Part shown: positions 1-10,800 of the stretch, piece after piece
Numbering within the stretch: the first letter of the stretch is position 1
Layout of the letters: each line of letters starts with the position of its first letter
Assembly (NCBI GenBank): GCA_944325435.1
Contig: CALVAC010000009.1
Location: 53,436-117,435, forward strand
Length of the DNA: 64,000 nt
Source of the DNA: an uncultured Bacteroidales bacterium
GTDB taxonomy: Bacteria > Bacteroidota > Bacteroidia > Bacteroidales > UBA932
Direction of reading: 5' to 3'
Translations under genes and position numbers: made by a program
Notes under the pieces: generated by a model
The model's input: only the letters and a program-made list of their open reading frames with translations
Databases searched by the model: none
What the model was told of the DNA's origin: nothing

Positions 1-753
1 CAGTCCCGTATGCTGGGTCTGTTCCAGATATACCAGCAAGGCTCCGGCAGATGTCACCCCGAGAGGGTACATATCTATCGCGAACCCTTTGAGGGAATCC
101 ACACCGAGCTGCTTCCTGAGCTTCTCCACGGCCGAATCATAGACAAAGGCCCACTCCTCGAGGGTGGACACGTAATAACTGTCCCCGAAACGGTCTTTCA
201 CTCCTTTCGCATAGCCTCTCGGGACAAGCAGTTCCTTCGGGGCGAACGAGGACAGGAGGGTCGCTATATAGTCTATCGTGCCTTCCGCCACCTGGAAAGT
301 GCCGGTGGAGACATCCAGGAAAGCGGCTCCGCATCTGTCCTTGTCAAAGGTGAGGCCGGCCAGATAATTGTGCTCTTTCTGCTCCAGAAGCTGGTCGCTG
401 AACGCGATGCCCGGAGTCACAAGCTCTGTCACACCCCTCTTGACTATCTTCTTGGTAAGTTTCGGATCCTCCAGCTGGTCGCAGACAGCCACCTTGTAGC
501 CTGCACGCACCAGTTTAGGGAGGTACATGTCTATGGAATGGTGAGGGAACCCGGCCAGAGGCACAGATGAGGCCGACCCGTTTGCCCTCTTGGTCAACAC
601 AATACCGAGCACCTTGCTTGTAATCAGGGCATCATCCGCAAATGTCTCGTAAAAATCCCCGACACGGAAGAGCAGCACAGCCTCCGGATACTGTGCCTTG
701 ACGCTGAAATACTGCTTCATCAGCGGGGTCTCTACTATCTTTTCATCTTTCAT
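1..753 (-). CDS. mutS: DNA mismatch repair protein MutS, N-terminal part (runs off window)
   Basis: MutS recognises mispaired bases and starts methyl-independent mismatch repair with MutL. Reading the minus strand from the ATG at 753 gives 251 codons with no stop before the window edge. The protein opens with the domain I signature: Lys-Gln-Tyr at about 13-15, then FRVGDFYETF, which holds the Phe-x-Glu mismatch wedge (F34, E36). This is followed by LGIVLTKR and PLAGFPHHS, both typical of MutS. Only domain I and the start of the connector domain are visible; the ATPase lies outside. The gene is divergent from glmS across about 128 bases. The identification is secure, but the gene's 3' end cannot be judged here. 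Confidence 0.96.
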   Translation of the reverse strand, partial: MKDEKIVETPLMKQYFSVKAQYPEAVLLFRVGDFYETFADDALITSKVLGIVLTKRANGSASSVPLAGFPHHSIDMYLPKLVRAGYKVAVCDQLEDPKLTKKIVKRGVTELVTPGIAFSDQLLEQKEHNYLAGLTFDKDRCGAAFLDVSTGTFQVAEGTIDYIATLLSSFAPKELLVPRGYAKGVKDRFGDSYYVSTLEEWAFVYDSAVEKLRKQLGVDSLKGFAIDMYPLGVTSAGALLVYLEQTQHTGL

Positions 754-851
754 ACCGATCCGGCGATATCATCTTTCACGGGCCGCTGTGGTTTCCAGCG
801 GCTTTTCGGCCCTTGCAAGGGCAACTGCGCAAATTTACAACAAATTTTTCT

Positions 852-859
852 TACATTTG
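852..859 (+). promoter_or_regulatory. Candidate Bacteroidota -7 element for glmS operon
   Basis: TACATTTG matches the TAnnTTTG -7 consensus used by the Bacteroidota primary sigma factor. It lies 22 bases before the glmS ATG, which would give a very short leader. No convincing TTG -33 element is seen at the usual distance. Confidence 0.5.
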
Positions 860-881
860 GCGGTTATTTTATCTAAAAGAC

Positions 882-2726
882 ATGTGCGGAATCGTAGGTT
901 ATCTCGGGAGCAGGGATGCTGCCTCGCTTCTTCTTAAAGGACTACACAGGCTTGAGTACAGGGGGTACGACAGTGCCGGCATCGCGCTTGTATCCCCCGC
1001 AGGGAAGCTCAATGTTTACAAATGCTGCGGCAAGGTCTCGAACCTTGAAGAATTCCTTGATGGGAAGGACATCTCGGGCACGACCGGCATAGCACACACG
1101 AGATGGGCGACACACGGGGTGCCGGACAACACCAACGCCCACCCCCACCTCTCGCAGTCAGGAAGACTGGCCCTTGTACACAACGGCATAATAGAAAACT
1201 ACAGGATACTGAAAGATGCGCTGACAGAAAGCGGGTTCTCATTCAAGAGCGACACAGACTCGGAAGTCCTCGTCAACCTGATAGAATACATCCGGGACTC
1301 AAGCGGCTGCGACCTGACGGAAGCTGTCAGGCTCGCTCTCAGGAAAGTCATCGGGGCATACGCCATCGCCCTCGTGGAAACAGGCAACCCGGACAGGATA
1401 ATCGCGGCGCGCAAGAGCAGTCCGCTGGTGATAGGGCTCGGGAAGGATGAATATTTCCTCTGCTCGGATGCAGCATCCATCATTGAATATACCAATGATT
1501 TCGTATATGTCAATGATGAGGAGATAGCCATTCTCGAGAGAGGGAAGCAGCTGCGGACCGTCACCCTTGACAATGAGGAAGGACATATCGACATAAGAAA
1601 GCTGGAACTGTCCATATCCCAGCTGGAAAAAGGAGGATACCCGCATTTCATGCTGAAAGAGATACATGAACAGCCGAGAACAATAAACGACTGCATCCGG
1701 GGCAGGATCAACCAGGCCACAGGAGAAGTCAGCCTGACAGGGGTGCTCGACAATATGGACAGGTTTCTCAACGCAAGGAGAATAATATTCGTAGCCTGCG
1801 GCACATCCTGGCACGCATCCCTGATAGGCGGATATCTGATCGAGAGCCTGTGCCGGATTCCGGTGGATGTGGAATATGCCTCGGAATTCAGATACCGCAA
1901 CCCTGTAATATACAAGGATGACATAGTCGTGGCAGTGTCGCAGTCAGGAGAGACCGCGGACACGCTGGCCGCGGTAAGCCTTGCCTGCAAGGCCGGTGCA
2001 TTCGTGTTCGGCATCTGCAACGCCGTCGGCTCATCCATCGCCCGCGCCACCGACTCCGGAGCCTATATCCACGTAGGGCCTGAAATCGGGGTTGCATCGA
2101 CAAAGGCGTTTACGGGACAGGTGACCGTAATGGCTATGATGGCCCTCGTAATCGGACGCAGGAAAGGGACTGTCAGCAATGAAGACTACGACATCATCTC
2201 CCGCGGACTCCTTGAACTCCCGGAAAAGATGAAGGAGGTACTGAAAGTCTCCGAAAGGATAGCCGATCTGGCGAAAATCTTCACATACGCCCATAATTTC
2301 ATCTATCTCGGAAGAGGGTACAATTATCCGACGGCACTTGAGGGAGCATTGAAACTGAAGGAAATCTCATACATCCATGCCGAGGGATACCCTGCCGCAG
2401 AGATGAAACACGGGGCGATAGCACTGATAGATGCAGAAATGCCTACGGTGGTCATCGCCACCCGGGATCATACCTACGACAAGACTGTCAGCAACATAGA
2501 GGAAATCCGTTCCAGGGGCGGCAGAATCATAGCCATAGTCGAGCAGGGGGATGACAAGGTAAGCAGGATAGCCGACCACTGCATCGAAGTGCCGCCGGTA
2601 CCGGAGTGTCTGAGCCCTATCATAGTATCGGTACCGCTCCAGCTGCTGGCATATTACATAGCCGTCTATAAAGGCCGAGATGTTGACCAGCCGAGGAACC
2701 TTGCCAAATCAGTGACCGTAGAATGA
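882..2726 (+). CDS. glmS: Glutamine--fructose-6-phosphate aminotransferase (isomerizing)
   Basis: GlmS converts fructose 6-phosphate and glutamine to glucosamine 6-phosphate, the entry step to UDP-GlcNAc for peptidoglycan and LPS. The start is set at 882 because Cys2 of MCGIVGYLGSRDA must become the N-terminal nucleophile; an in-frame ATG at 813 would add 23 residues that block it. The N-terminal class II glutaminase (to about 240) shows HTRWATHG and HNGIIENY. Two SIS sugar-isomerase domains follow with CGTSWHASL and SQSGETADT. The C-terminus ends LAKSVTVE, the family's usual tail. At 614 residues it is full length. It overlaps the next gene by four bases (ATGA), so translation is probably coupled. 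Confidence 0.97.
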   Translation: MCGIVGYLGSRDAASLLLKGLHRLEYRGYDSAGIALVSPAGKLNVYKCCGKVSNLEEFLDGKDISGTTGIAHTRWATHGVPDNTNAHPHLSQSGRLALVHNGIIENYRILKDALTESGFSFKSDTDSEVLVNLIEYIRDSSGCDLTEAVRLALRKVIGAYAIALVETGNPDRIIAARKSSPLVIGLGKDEYFLCSDAASIIEYTNDFVYVNDEEIAILERGKQLRTVTLDNEEGHIDIRKLELSISQLEKGGYPHFMLKEIHEQPRTINDCIRGRINQATGEVSLTGVLDNMDRFLNARRIIFVACGTSWHASLIGGYLIESLCRIPVDVEYASEFRYRNPVIYKDDIVVAVSQSGETADTLAAVSLACKAGAFVFGICNAVGSSIARATDSGAYIHVGPEIGVASTKAFTGQVTVMAMMALVIGRRKGTVSNEDYDIISRGLLELPEKMKEVLKVSERIADLAKIFTYAHNFIYLGRGYNYPTALEGALKLKEISYIHAEGYPAAEMKHGAIALIDAEMPTVVIATRDHTYDKTVSNIEEIRSRGGRIIAIVEQGDDKVSRIADHCIEVPPVPECLSPIIVSVPLQLLAYYIAVYKGRDVDQPRNLAKSVTVE

Positions 2727-4045
2727 AAAGGGCCCTAATCATATCATACTACTGGCCTCCTGCCGGAGGGTCCGGAGTGCAGAGATGGGTGAAATTCGCC
2801 AAATATCTGCCGTCCGAAGGATGGCAGCCTGTCATCTACACCCCATCCGATCCGGAAATGCTTGCAGTGGACAGGACCCTGGCGGACGAGATACCGCAGG
2901 AAGCGGAAGTCATCAGACGGCACATCTTCGAGCCGTACGGCATATACCGCAGACTACTCGGGAAAAAATCCGCCTCGGATGGAGGCAGCGATGAGGTCAA
3001 TCCGGTCAACTTCCAGGACAAGACCTTGATGCAGAAGATAATGCTCGCCATCAGGGCTAACTTTTTCATACCTGACCCGAGATGTTTCTGGATATGCCCA
3101 TCAGTCCGTTTCCTGAAGAAATATCTGAAACGGCATCCTGTGGACATAGTCATCAGCACCGGGCCGCCGCATTCTATGCATCTCATAGCAATGAAGGTCG
3201 CGAAGGCGACCGGACTCCCGTGGATAGCCGATTTCCGCGACCCGTGGACCGGAATGTTCTACTTCAAGCATCTGCCGCTATGCCGACCGGCCGCAAAGCT
3301 TCACAGGCATCTCGAAAAGGAAGTCCTTGACAGGGCAACCGCCATTGTGGCCGTATCCCCTCTCGTACAGAAGGAATTCCAGGAAATGACAGGCACCAGG
3401 GTCGAGCTCATCACCAACGGATATGACGAGAGCGACTTCAACGACACTGTAGTAGAACAGGATGGATATTTCAACATAACCCACACCGGGCTGTTCGCCG
3501 CAGACGGGAATCCAGAGATGCTATGGAAGGTACTTGCAGACAAATGCAGGGCCGACCAGGAATTCAGGCAGATGCTCAGGATAAGGCTCGCGGGCAAGAC
3601 GGACAAGGCCATCCTCGAGTCGATAGAGTCCGCAGGGCTGGGCAGTCATCTTCGCGACAACGGATACCAGCCTCACTCCGTGGCGGTCAAGGAGCAGAAG
3701 AGCGCATCCATGCTGCTCCTGCCGCTGCGCAAAGAGCCGGAATACAAGGCTGTCCTGCCAGGGAAGCTGTTTGAATACCTTGCATCTGCTAGACCTGTCC
3801 TCGGGATAGGTCAGACAGATGGGGCAATGGCAATGATACTGAAAGAGACAGGAGCCGGGACAGTCGCCGAATGGGATGACTATGCAGCCATCTCCGGTTT
3901 TATCGACAGATGCTGGGACCAGTTCAAGTCAGATGCGACAGATGTCCCGGAGATGGACATTTCCGGATATTCACGACGCAATCTTACAGCAAGGATGGCA
4001 GAACTGATGGATGAACTGACAAACAACGACAGAAATGAAATATAA
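2723..4045 (+). CDS. Family 4-like glycosyltransferase
   Basis: A 440-residue cytoplasmic or membrane-associated sugar transferase of GT-B fold. The N-terminus SYYWPPAGGSGVQRWVKF is the donor-binding glycine-rich loop typical of Bacteroidota GT4-like proteins. The C-terminal half carries LPGKLFEYLASARPVLGIG, the conserved segment of the nucleotide-sugar-binding domain. The start overlaps glmS by four bases and its end overlaps the YfhO gene by eleven, so the three are co-translated. The neighbours suggest a role in surface glycan or glycolipid synthesis, but the donor and acceptor cannot be read from sequence. Confidence 0.85.
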   Translation: MKRALIISYYWPPAGGSGVQRWVKFAKYLPSEGWQPVIYTPSDPEMLAVDRTLADEIPQEAEVIRRHIFEPYGIYRRLLGKKSASDGGSDEVNPVNFQDKTLMQKIMLAIRANFFIPDPRCFWICPSVRFLKKYLKRHPVDIVISTGPPHSMHLIAMKVAKATGLPWIADFRDPWTGMFYFKHLPLCRPAAKLHRHLEKEVLDRATAIVAVSPLVQKEFQEMTGTRVELITNGYDESDFNDTVVEQDGYFNITHTGLFAADGNPEMLWKVLADKCRADQEFRQMLRIRLAGKTDKAILESIESAGLGSHLRDNGYQPHSVAVKEQKSASMLLLPLRKEPEYKAVLPGKLFEYLASARPVLGIGQTDGAMAMILKETGAGTVAEWDDYAAISGFIDRCWDQFKSDATDVPEMDISGYSRRNLTARMAELMDELTNNDRNEI

Positions 4046-6728
4046 CAGCAAGATTCTCAAGGAAATATTCCTGTATCTCGGCATTGCGGCGGTTTTCCTC
4101 GTACTGGCATACGGGTTCGTGCCGGATGTCCTGTCCGGCAAAGTTCTCAACCAGTCCGACACATCCGCTTGGAAAGGGATGACCAACGAAATGTCCACGC
4201 ACAACTCCGCACATCCGGATGACAAGACACTGTGGACCAACTCGATGTTCGGAGGAATGCCGACGGTCTCGATGTATGATGAGTTCCGTGGAGACTGGAC
4301 AAATCCTATCTACAAGACCCTGATGACGGGGGCCAGGCCGGCAAACTTCCTGTTCATATCGCTGATAGGAGGATTCCTGCTTATGCTTGCGTTCGGGGTG
4401 GACAGGTTCCTGGCCATCGCAGGTGCCATTGCCATCACTTTCTGCTCCTATAACCTGCAGATAATCCAGGTGGGGCACAATACCAAAATGCAGGCAATCG
4501 CCTTCATGCCGTGGGTGCTGGCCGGACTGATATTCACATACAGAAGTGCAATGGCCGGACTGTCGGAAAGGAAAGGCTCCGATACGGGAAAGGCTGCCGG
4601 TCCAGCGCGGGAGACCGGCTGGAAAAGCTGGCTGCCGAAGACAGTCCTCGGCTCGGTGCTTTTCTCCATCGCCCTCAGTTTCCAGATAAAGGCCAACCAT
4701 CCGCAGATAACATACTATCTCGCAATCATCATATTCCTTTATGCAGCAGTCTATCTTGTATGTATCTGCGCAAAGGCAGAGAGACGGCCTGCACTCGGAA
4801 GGTTCTTCGCGACCTCCGTACTGCTTCTCGTGGTAGGAGGTATCGGGATAGCCACCAACCTCAACAAGCTGATACCTACATACCGATACGCCGAGCACTC
4901 TATGCGCGGAGGGTCGGAACTGTCACCCGACTCCGAGACCCACAATGATGAGGGTCTGGACCTCGGCTATGCGACGGCGTGGTCATACGGGATAGAGGAG
5001 ACTCCGAACCTGCTGATCCCCGACTTCAACGGAGGGGCATCTTCGGGGGAGCTGAAAGGGCGCAGTTCAGAGACATACAGGCTTCTGCAGAGAGCCGGGC
5101 AGACAGGGCTGGACCAGATAATGAAGTCACTTCCTCTCTACTGGGGGCCACAGCCTTTCACCGCAGGCCCGATGTATATGGGAGCAATCACTATCTTCCT
5201 TTTCGTTCTCGGTCTGTGCCTGTACCGCGGGAAAGAGAAATGGTGGCTGCTCATCGCCACGGTCCTCGCCATCCTGCTTGCATGGGGAAGCCATCTGATG
5301 TGGTTCACGAAACTGTGGTTCGAATATGCTCCGCTATATGACAAATTCAGGACAGTGTCCATGGCTCTTGTCATCCTGCAGGTCACATTGCCGATACTCG
5401 GCTTCGTTGTTCTGGACAGGATACTGAAATATGAATACGATATGAGGCAGGTGCTCAAGGGCATATCCATTGCCTTTGCCGTGACGGCAGGGTTCTGCTT
5501 CGTCTTCATCCTGTTCCCCGGCCTGGCCGGAGACTTCAGGGGCGCGGGCGATGCCGGGATGCCTGACATGCTTTCGGATGCGCTCGCGGAAGACCGCCGG
5601 GGACTTTTAGTTTCGGATGCAAGACGGTCGTTCCTGCTTATCGCCGTTACAGTCGCACTGCTTGCCTATCTTTTCATGTCCAAGAAAATGACTCCGGCAG
5701 CAAGGAAGAATATCGCCGCAGGAGCAATCTGTCTGATGGTACTTTTCGACCTGTGGGGAGTAGGCAAGAGATACCTCAACAGTGACCATTTCGTCACCAG
5801 AAGGGACTTCAACGGTCAGTTTGCCCAGAGGCCTGTGGACAAGATGATACTCGAAGACACAGACCTGGACTACAGGGTTCTCGACATAAGTGTCAATACA
5901 TTCAACGATGCCTTCCCGAGCTACTGGCACCGTTGCATCGGAGGATACAGCCCTGCCAAACTTCAGAGATATCAGGATCTTATAGACCGGTATATCGCTC
6001 CTGAAATCAACGAAGCCATCTCGGTTGTCAACGGACAGCAGACCATCCGGGAGATTGAGGAAAACCTGCCATACCTTCCGGCCATCTCCATGCTGAACGG
6101 CAAATATATCATTGTAGGAGAAGATTATGCCCCGGTTGTGAACAGACACGCATTCGGGAATGTATGGTTCGTGGACAGCCTTGTCCGGGCGGAGACCCCG
6201 GATGATGAGATCGCTGCCATCGGAGAGGTGGATCTGCACACGACGGCAGTGATAGGGGATGACTTCGGCTGGGCGCAGGAAAGTTTCCCTGCCTGCTCCA
6301 TTGCCGCCGGAGAAGACATCAACGGATATTATCCTGAACAGGCCGGAGAAACTGCTGCAGACGGGGACTTCATCGAAATGACACACTACGCCCCGAACGA
6401 GCTGCGATACAGCTACCGCACAGGCAGGGACAGGGCAGTAATATTCAGCGAAATCTACTACCCTTCTGGCTGGACGCTCACATGGACAGCGGCCGCACGG
6501 ACCGGATCTGGCGGAGAACCCGCGGCATCAGAACTGCCTCTGTTCCGTGCAGACTGGCTTCTGAGGGGAGCCATCCTCCCTGCCGGAGAGGGGGAACTCG
6601 TAATGCGGTTCGACCCTCCATCCTACAGGACAGGGGAAGTCCTCTCGAGAGCATCATCCATCACCCTGCTACTCCTGCTCGTCCTCTCCGCCGGAGGACT
6701 TGCCCTGACAGAAAGGAAACAAGACTGA
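4035..6728 (+). CDS. YfhO family polytopic membrane protein
   Basis: An 897-residue integral membrane protein. The N-terminus has a hydrophobic helix (LYLGIAAVFLVLAYGFV) followed by a periplasmic loop with TLWTNSMFGGMPT, a family hallmark. Then come a run of hydrophobic segments to about residue 570, a large soluble domain (about 590-850) and a last transmembrane helix near the C-terminus. YfhO relatives in Firmicutes are linked to glycosylation of cell-surface polymers by GT-C-type chemistry; the Bacteroidota members are not well characterised. Its position after a GT4 enzyme fits lipid-linked sugar transfer to an exported glycan, which is inference. The start overlaps the upstream gene. Confidence 0.85.
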   Translation: MKYNSKILKEIFLYLGIAAVFLVLAYGFVPDVLSGKVLNQSDTSAWKGMTNEMSTHNSAHPDDKTLWTNSMFGGMPTVSMYDEFRGDWTNPIYKTLMTGARPANFLFISLIGGFLLMLAFGVDRFLAIAGAIAITFCSYNLQIIQVGHNTKMQAIAFMPWVLAGLIFTYRSAMAGLSERKGSDTGKAAGPARETGWKSWLPKTVLGSVLFSIALSFQIKANHPQITYYLAIIIFLYAAVYLVCICAKAERRPALGRFFATSVLLLVVGGIGIATNLNKLIPTYRYAEHSMRGGSELSPDSETHNDEGLDLGYATAWSYGIEETPNLLIPDFNGGASSGELKGRSSETYRLLQRAGQTGLDQIMKSLPLYWGPQPFTAGPMYMGAITIFLFVLGLCLYRGKEKWWLLIATVLAILLAWGSHLMWFTKLWFEYAPLYDKFRTVSMALVILQVTLPILGFVVLDRILKYEYDMRQVLKGISIAFAVTAGFCFVFILFPGLAGDFRGAGDAGMPDMLSDALAEDRRGLLVSDARRSFLLIAVTVALLAYLFMSKKMTPAARKNIAAGAICLMVLFDLWGVGKRYLNSDHFVTRRDFNGQFAQRPVDKMILEDTDLDYRVLDISVNTFNDAFPSYWHRCIGGYSPAKLQRYQDLIDRYIAPEINEAISVVNGQQTIREIEENLPYLPAISMLNGKYIIVGEDYAPVVNRHAFGNVWFVDSLVRAETPDDEIAAIGEVDLHTTAVIGDDFGWAQESFPACSIAAGEDINGYYPEQAGETAADGDFIEMTHYAPNELRYSYRTGRDRAVIFSEIYYPSGWTLTWTAAARTGSGGEPAASELPLFRADWLLRGAILPAGEGELVMRFDPPSYRTGEVLSRASSITLLLLLVLSAGGLALTERKQD

Positions 6729-6744
6729 CAGACAGCTGCACACC

Positions 6745-7830
6745 ATGCCTGTATCACGGACCATCACAGCGGTTTTCATTCTGTCAGCCATACTCTGCGG
6801 CTGCCAGCGTCAGATGTGCCCGACAGGATTCGATATGGAGACAATCCTGTCAGAACAGAGGGACGGATATGTCTGCAGCCTCATCGGATTCAATGTCGGG
6901 GATGGGGAAAGGGTCCGCGGATACCTGCTCGTTCCGGATACGGCCTCCCCGGACAGCAAAGCACCTGCTGTCGTACTTCTCCATGACCACGGAGCCAGAT
7001 TCGACATCGGGAAAGAGAAACTTGTCAGGCCGCTGGCCCAGAAGCATATTGTCCGGTCGGCAGAGCAATGGGCAGACAGATACTTCGACGGGGTATTTTT
7101 CGGCGACTTCCTCGCATCGGAAGGATTCACCGTCATCGTGGCCGATGCCATATATTGGGGAGAGAGGTCATCTCCTGAAGCACAGGAATGGTCAAGACTC
7201 TCTTTCGGGAACGGTGCCGATATGGCGACAGAAAATCCGGATTGCCGGAAACACCGGATACGCGAACTGAAACAGGAAGTCTATGAAGGGCAGAGAGAAA
7301 TATATGCAAACTATGAAAAGGCAGGGCGCTGCTGGGCAGAAAAGATTCTGGAGGATGACATCGCCACGGCAGAACTGGTCGCGTCATTACCCTTTGTGGA
7401 CACTTCCAGGATATATGCAGCCGGATTCTCGATGGGAGCCCACAGATGCTGGCTGCTGAGCGCATTCAGCGACAGGATCAGACGCGGAGCCGCAGTATGC
7501 TGGATGACAGAAAAGGCTTCGTACGCCAGTGACAACGCATCCGATCTCTCGATGCGGATCCCGGCAATGCGTGACACTATGGACTTTCCCGACATAGCCC
7601 GGCTGACAAAACCGAAACCGATGCTGTTCATCAGCGGGGAAGATGACCACCTGTTCCCTGAAGAATCTGTCAGAAAAGCATTCTCCCGGATGCAGGCAAT
7701 TTATTCAGACTGTACTCCCGGCACACTCGTCACCCGTTTCGTCCCTGGAGGCCACCATTGCGGCAAGGCCGTACAGGACAGCATATTGCATTTCTTCATA
7801 TCAGGAGATGTCGTGTCTGAAGAACAATAA
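6745..7830 (+). CDS. Lipoprotein alpha/beta hydrolase, dienelactone-hydrolase-like
   Basis: A 361-residue exported lipoprotein: a hydrophobic signal ends in the lipobox LCGC with the modified Cys at about residue 20. The alpha/beta hydrolase fold is seen in VVLLHDHGARFDIGKEK (oxyanion region). The nucleophile elbow is GFSMG. ISGEDDHLF holds the acidic residue, and GGHHCGK supplies the catalytic His. It resembles the acetyl-xylan-esterase/dienelactone-type lipoprotein hydrolases common in Bacteroidota. It starts 16 bases after the YfhO gene and is the last gene of the operon, convergent with the helicase gene. The substrate is unknown; an ester on a cell-envelope or dietary glycan is possible. 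Confidence 0.82.
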   Translation: MPVSRTITAVFILSAILCGCQRQMCPTGFDMETILSEQRDGYVCSLIGFNVGDGERVRGYLLVPDTASPDSKAPAVVLLHDHGARFDIGKEKLVRPLAQKHIVRSAEQWADRYFDGVFFGDFLASEGFTVIVADAIYWGERSSPEAQEWSRLSFGNGADMATENPDCRKHRIRELKQEVYEGQREIYANYEKAGRCWAEKILEDDIATAELVASLPFVDTSRIYAAGFSMGAHRCWLLSAFSDRIRRGAAVCWMTEKASYASDNASDLSMRIPAMRDTMDFPDIARLTKPKPMLFISGEDDHLFPEESVRKAFSRMQAIYSDCTPGTLVTRFVPGGHHCGKAVQDSILHFFISGDVVSEEQ

Positions 7831-7847
7831 TATCAAAAACAGGAATC

Positions 7848-10800
7848 TTACCGGGACAGACGGATTGCCGGCAGCACGACTTTGAGTTCCCTGTCCATAC
7901 CATCGCCTTTCCACCAGACTATGAAGTTGACCCATGCTTCCGAAAGCGAATATCCATTGCCGATGAATCCTGCAAGTCTGTCCCTGAACCGGCTCGAAAA
8001 CTTCAGTACAGTCCTGCCGTCCCGGTCACAACATCCGTGTTCATCAGCAGACAGGCTGTCTCCGCTCATGAGTCCCGATATCACATTCTGCCTCCACGCA
8101 AAATCATTCAACCATACATCTTTCAGGCTCAGAAGCAATGTCCTTTCGGCTGACGGCTCATATTGTCTTGTATCATTTCCTCTTTCAAGGCCTTTCATAG
8201 TGAACCTGTCAAGGAAAGATGAATTCAGGTGCACTGAAAGAGCATCTTTAACCCGTGTCATGGCGACATACAACAGCCGTTTGTCATTGTCGTCTCTTTG
8301 AGGAAAATTCTCAAGCATGATGAAAACGGCATCGAATTCTTTCCCTTTTGCCTTATGCATTGTGGAGACAGTCACAGAGGCTGTACTTTCACCGGCAAAA
8401 TCCTCCAGCACAGATTCCTTTACGAAAATCTCGAAGTCAGTCTTGTATTTTGTCCTGGGATTTATGGCTTCGAATGCCCGTACAAGGTTGTGACAGAACT
8501 CCAGGTTGACGCTTCTGCCGAATGCGGAATAAAGGGCAGCCTTGGCTCTCTCCCAGTCATCCCTGCTTATGACAGCGCCTTCATCCCGGAGATGCAGCCT
8601 GTCCATGAAATACCGGATTTCCTCAAGTGCGGAAAGATTGAACCCGTCATTCGACTGGATCAGTCTTGCCGGAATTCTCCGCTCTATGAGAAGATTCTGT
8701 ATTTCAAGAGCTTCATCGTTGGTCCTGGTCAGAACAGCAACAGAACCGGAGTTACCGCCCTGCATAAGATACCGGATCACAGAGTCCGCCACCGGCGACG
8801 CAAGATTACTGCCTGTATAACGGACAAGTCCCAATCTGCCTGGCTCTTTCCTGACAGGAACAATATCATATTCTTTCAGCCTGCGGCTTATAGTGGCTGC
8901 ATACAGATTGGAGAATCCGACAAGGTTGTGCGCACTTCGGAAATTCTCCACCAGTTCATATTTGACAGCCTCATCTTTACCGGCCAGATCCTCCATATAT
9001 CTGGAATCCGAACCCCTGAATGCATAGATGTTCTGATCATCATCTCCTACTGCAATTACCCTCATGTCCTCATTGACAGACATCAGAGCCTTGACCAGAT
9101 TATATTCATCCTCATCCATGTCCTGGGCTTCATCTATCACCAGAACGGTCTTGGTTATCCGGCTTATATCCACCTCTTTGGCATTGATTTTCCCGACAGC
9201 CTGACTGACAATTTTTTCCGCCTTGTCTACGCTTCCTATTCTTCCGAGAAGATCGAAACAATAGGAATGGAATGTCTTTATCTCGACAAATGCGGCAGCA
9301 TTGCCTATCAGGGCATACAGCCGTTGCTTGAACTCTGTTGCCGCAGCCCTGGAGAAAGTCAACATCAGAAGCTGCTCGTGCTTGACATCCTCCAGCAGCA
9401 GAAGCGATGCCAACTTGTGAACCAGCACCCTAGTCTTTCCGCTTCCCGGCCCTGCGGCAACCACTATGATCCGGCTCCTGTTATCTTTGATTATATTCAG
9501 TTGCGCAGCCGACAGTTCTCCGAAAATCTGCCGGAACTTGGAAGGGGTCATGTTCCTCGAAATCTCCGCCTTGCGGCCTTTGAAATATTTCTCGAGAAAA
9601 AACGGATAGCCCATCTGGAAATAATCCTCGACAAACTGCAGAGCCCCCTTATAGTCATCTATCATCTTCCTGGCATACTCTCCGACTATATGTATCTGTT
9701 GCATTCTGTTCTCGTAAAACCTGCCCAGATTCCTGTATTCCTCCAGCCTGTACTTTTTCCTGTTGTCAGTCTCCAGACGCTCCAGTCTCATGCTGTTGTA
9801 TATGACAAGGAAACCGCCCTCTATCCTGACTGCCCCTATACGGGAAAGATAGAACAGGGCATCTTCCACATCATCGCAGGAAACATTCCCTGAAAAAGCC
9901 GTCACGGAATTTTCGTATGCATCCTTAATTGCCACAACCGAAAACTCCACGAGGATTTCTCCTGAATCGGAGGCCTGCCTGTCCCCGGCTATACCATAAA
10001 GATAATCAATGATAAACCCTGACAAGTCCTGTCTCTGTCTGATCTTTTCAGAAAAGATACTCTTCCTGACAACACACTGCACGGGGACCTGATTTCTGGA
10101 TGCCGACATCCTCTTTTTCTGTATCCAGCCCTTTATCGCCCAGAAATTGAGCATGGTCATTATCCTGCTGACATTCACATCGTCTACACCTTTTTCCGTC
10201 GCCCTCTCATTCAGTTCTTTCAGGTCAAATATGCTGCCGCTCTCATCAAGGTATGGATACAGGAAATTCTCGATCTCATTGAACAGTTTCAATATCCGTT
10301 TCGACTTGTGTTCCGTATCGCTCCTGTATATATAGGCCGTGATATCTTTAGAATCGGCAAGTATCTTCTCTTCCCTGAGAATATTTATCGTATGTATGAC
10401 ATCTTCTTTGGATATGCCGAGCCTGTCGCTTATATAATCTATTCTGGATTCCCCATCATCTTTCGCCCACTGTCTGCTTCTGCTCGATATCAGACTTTTT
10501 ATTATCCGGATTGCACGCACCTTGCCATCACTGTCGAATCTTGCCGATGCGTTGATCCTGTCGACAGCATCCTGTGCAGTCCTGACCATGATTCCGGTAG
10601 CATAGACCCTCGGCATATTCTGACCTCTTCTCAGATATCCTGCCTGCTCAAGGGATGCGATGGCTGCCCTGACCCTTGTCTCTATATCTGCCACTCCATC
10701 ATCCCAGCCGGCTTTTCTTGCTATTTCAAGGGCTGATGCCGAAAAAGAAGAGCGGAACCCGGACAAACCTTTGACAGCCTGCCATACCTGCTGGATCTCC

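Noticed and set aside
852..881. glmS ribozyme upstream of glmS
   Set aside because: The leader before the start codon is far too short and has none of the ribozyme's conserved stems; such ribozymes are mainly in Firmicutes.
8298..9893. 531-codon plus-strand open frame inside the helicase fusion gene
   Set aside because: It lies wholly antisense to well-conserved helicase motifs and its translation matches no family; a codon-bias shadow.
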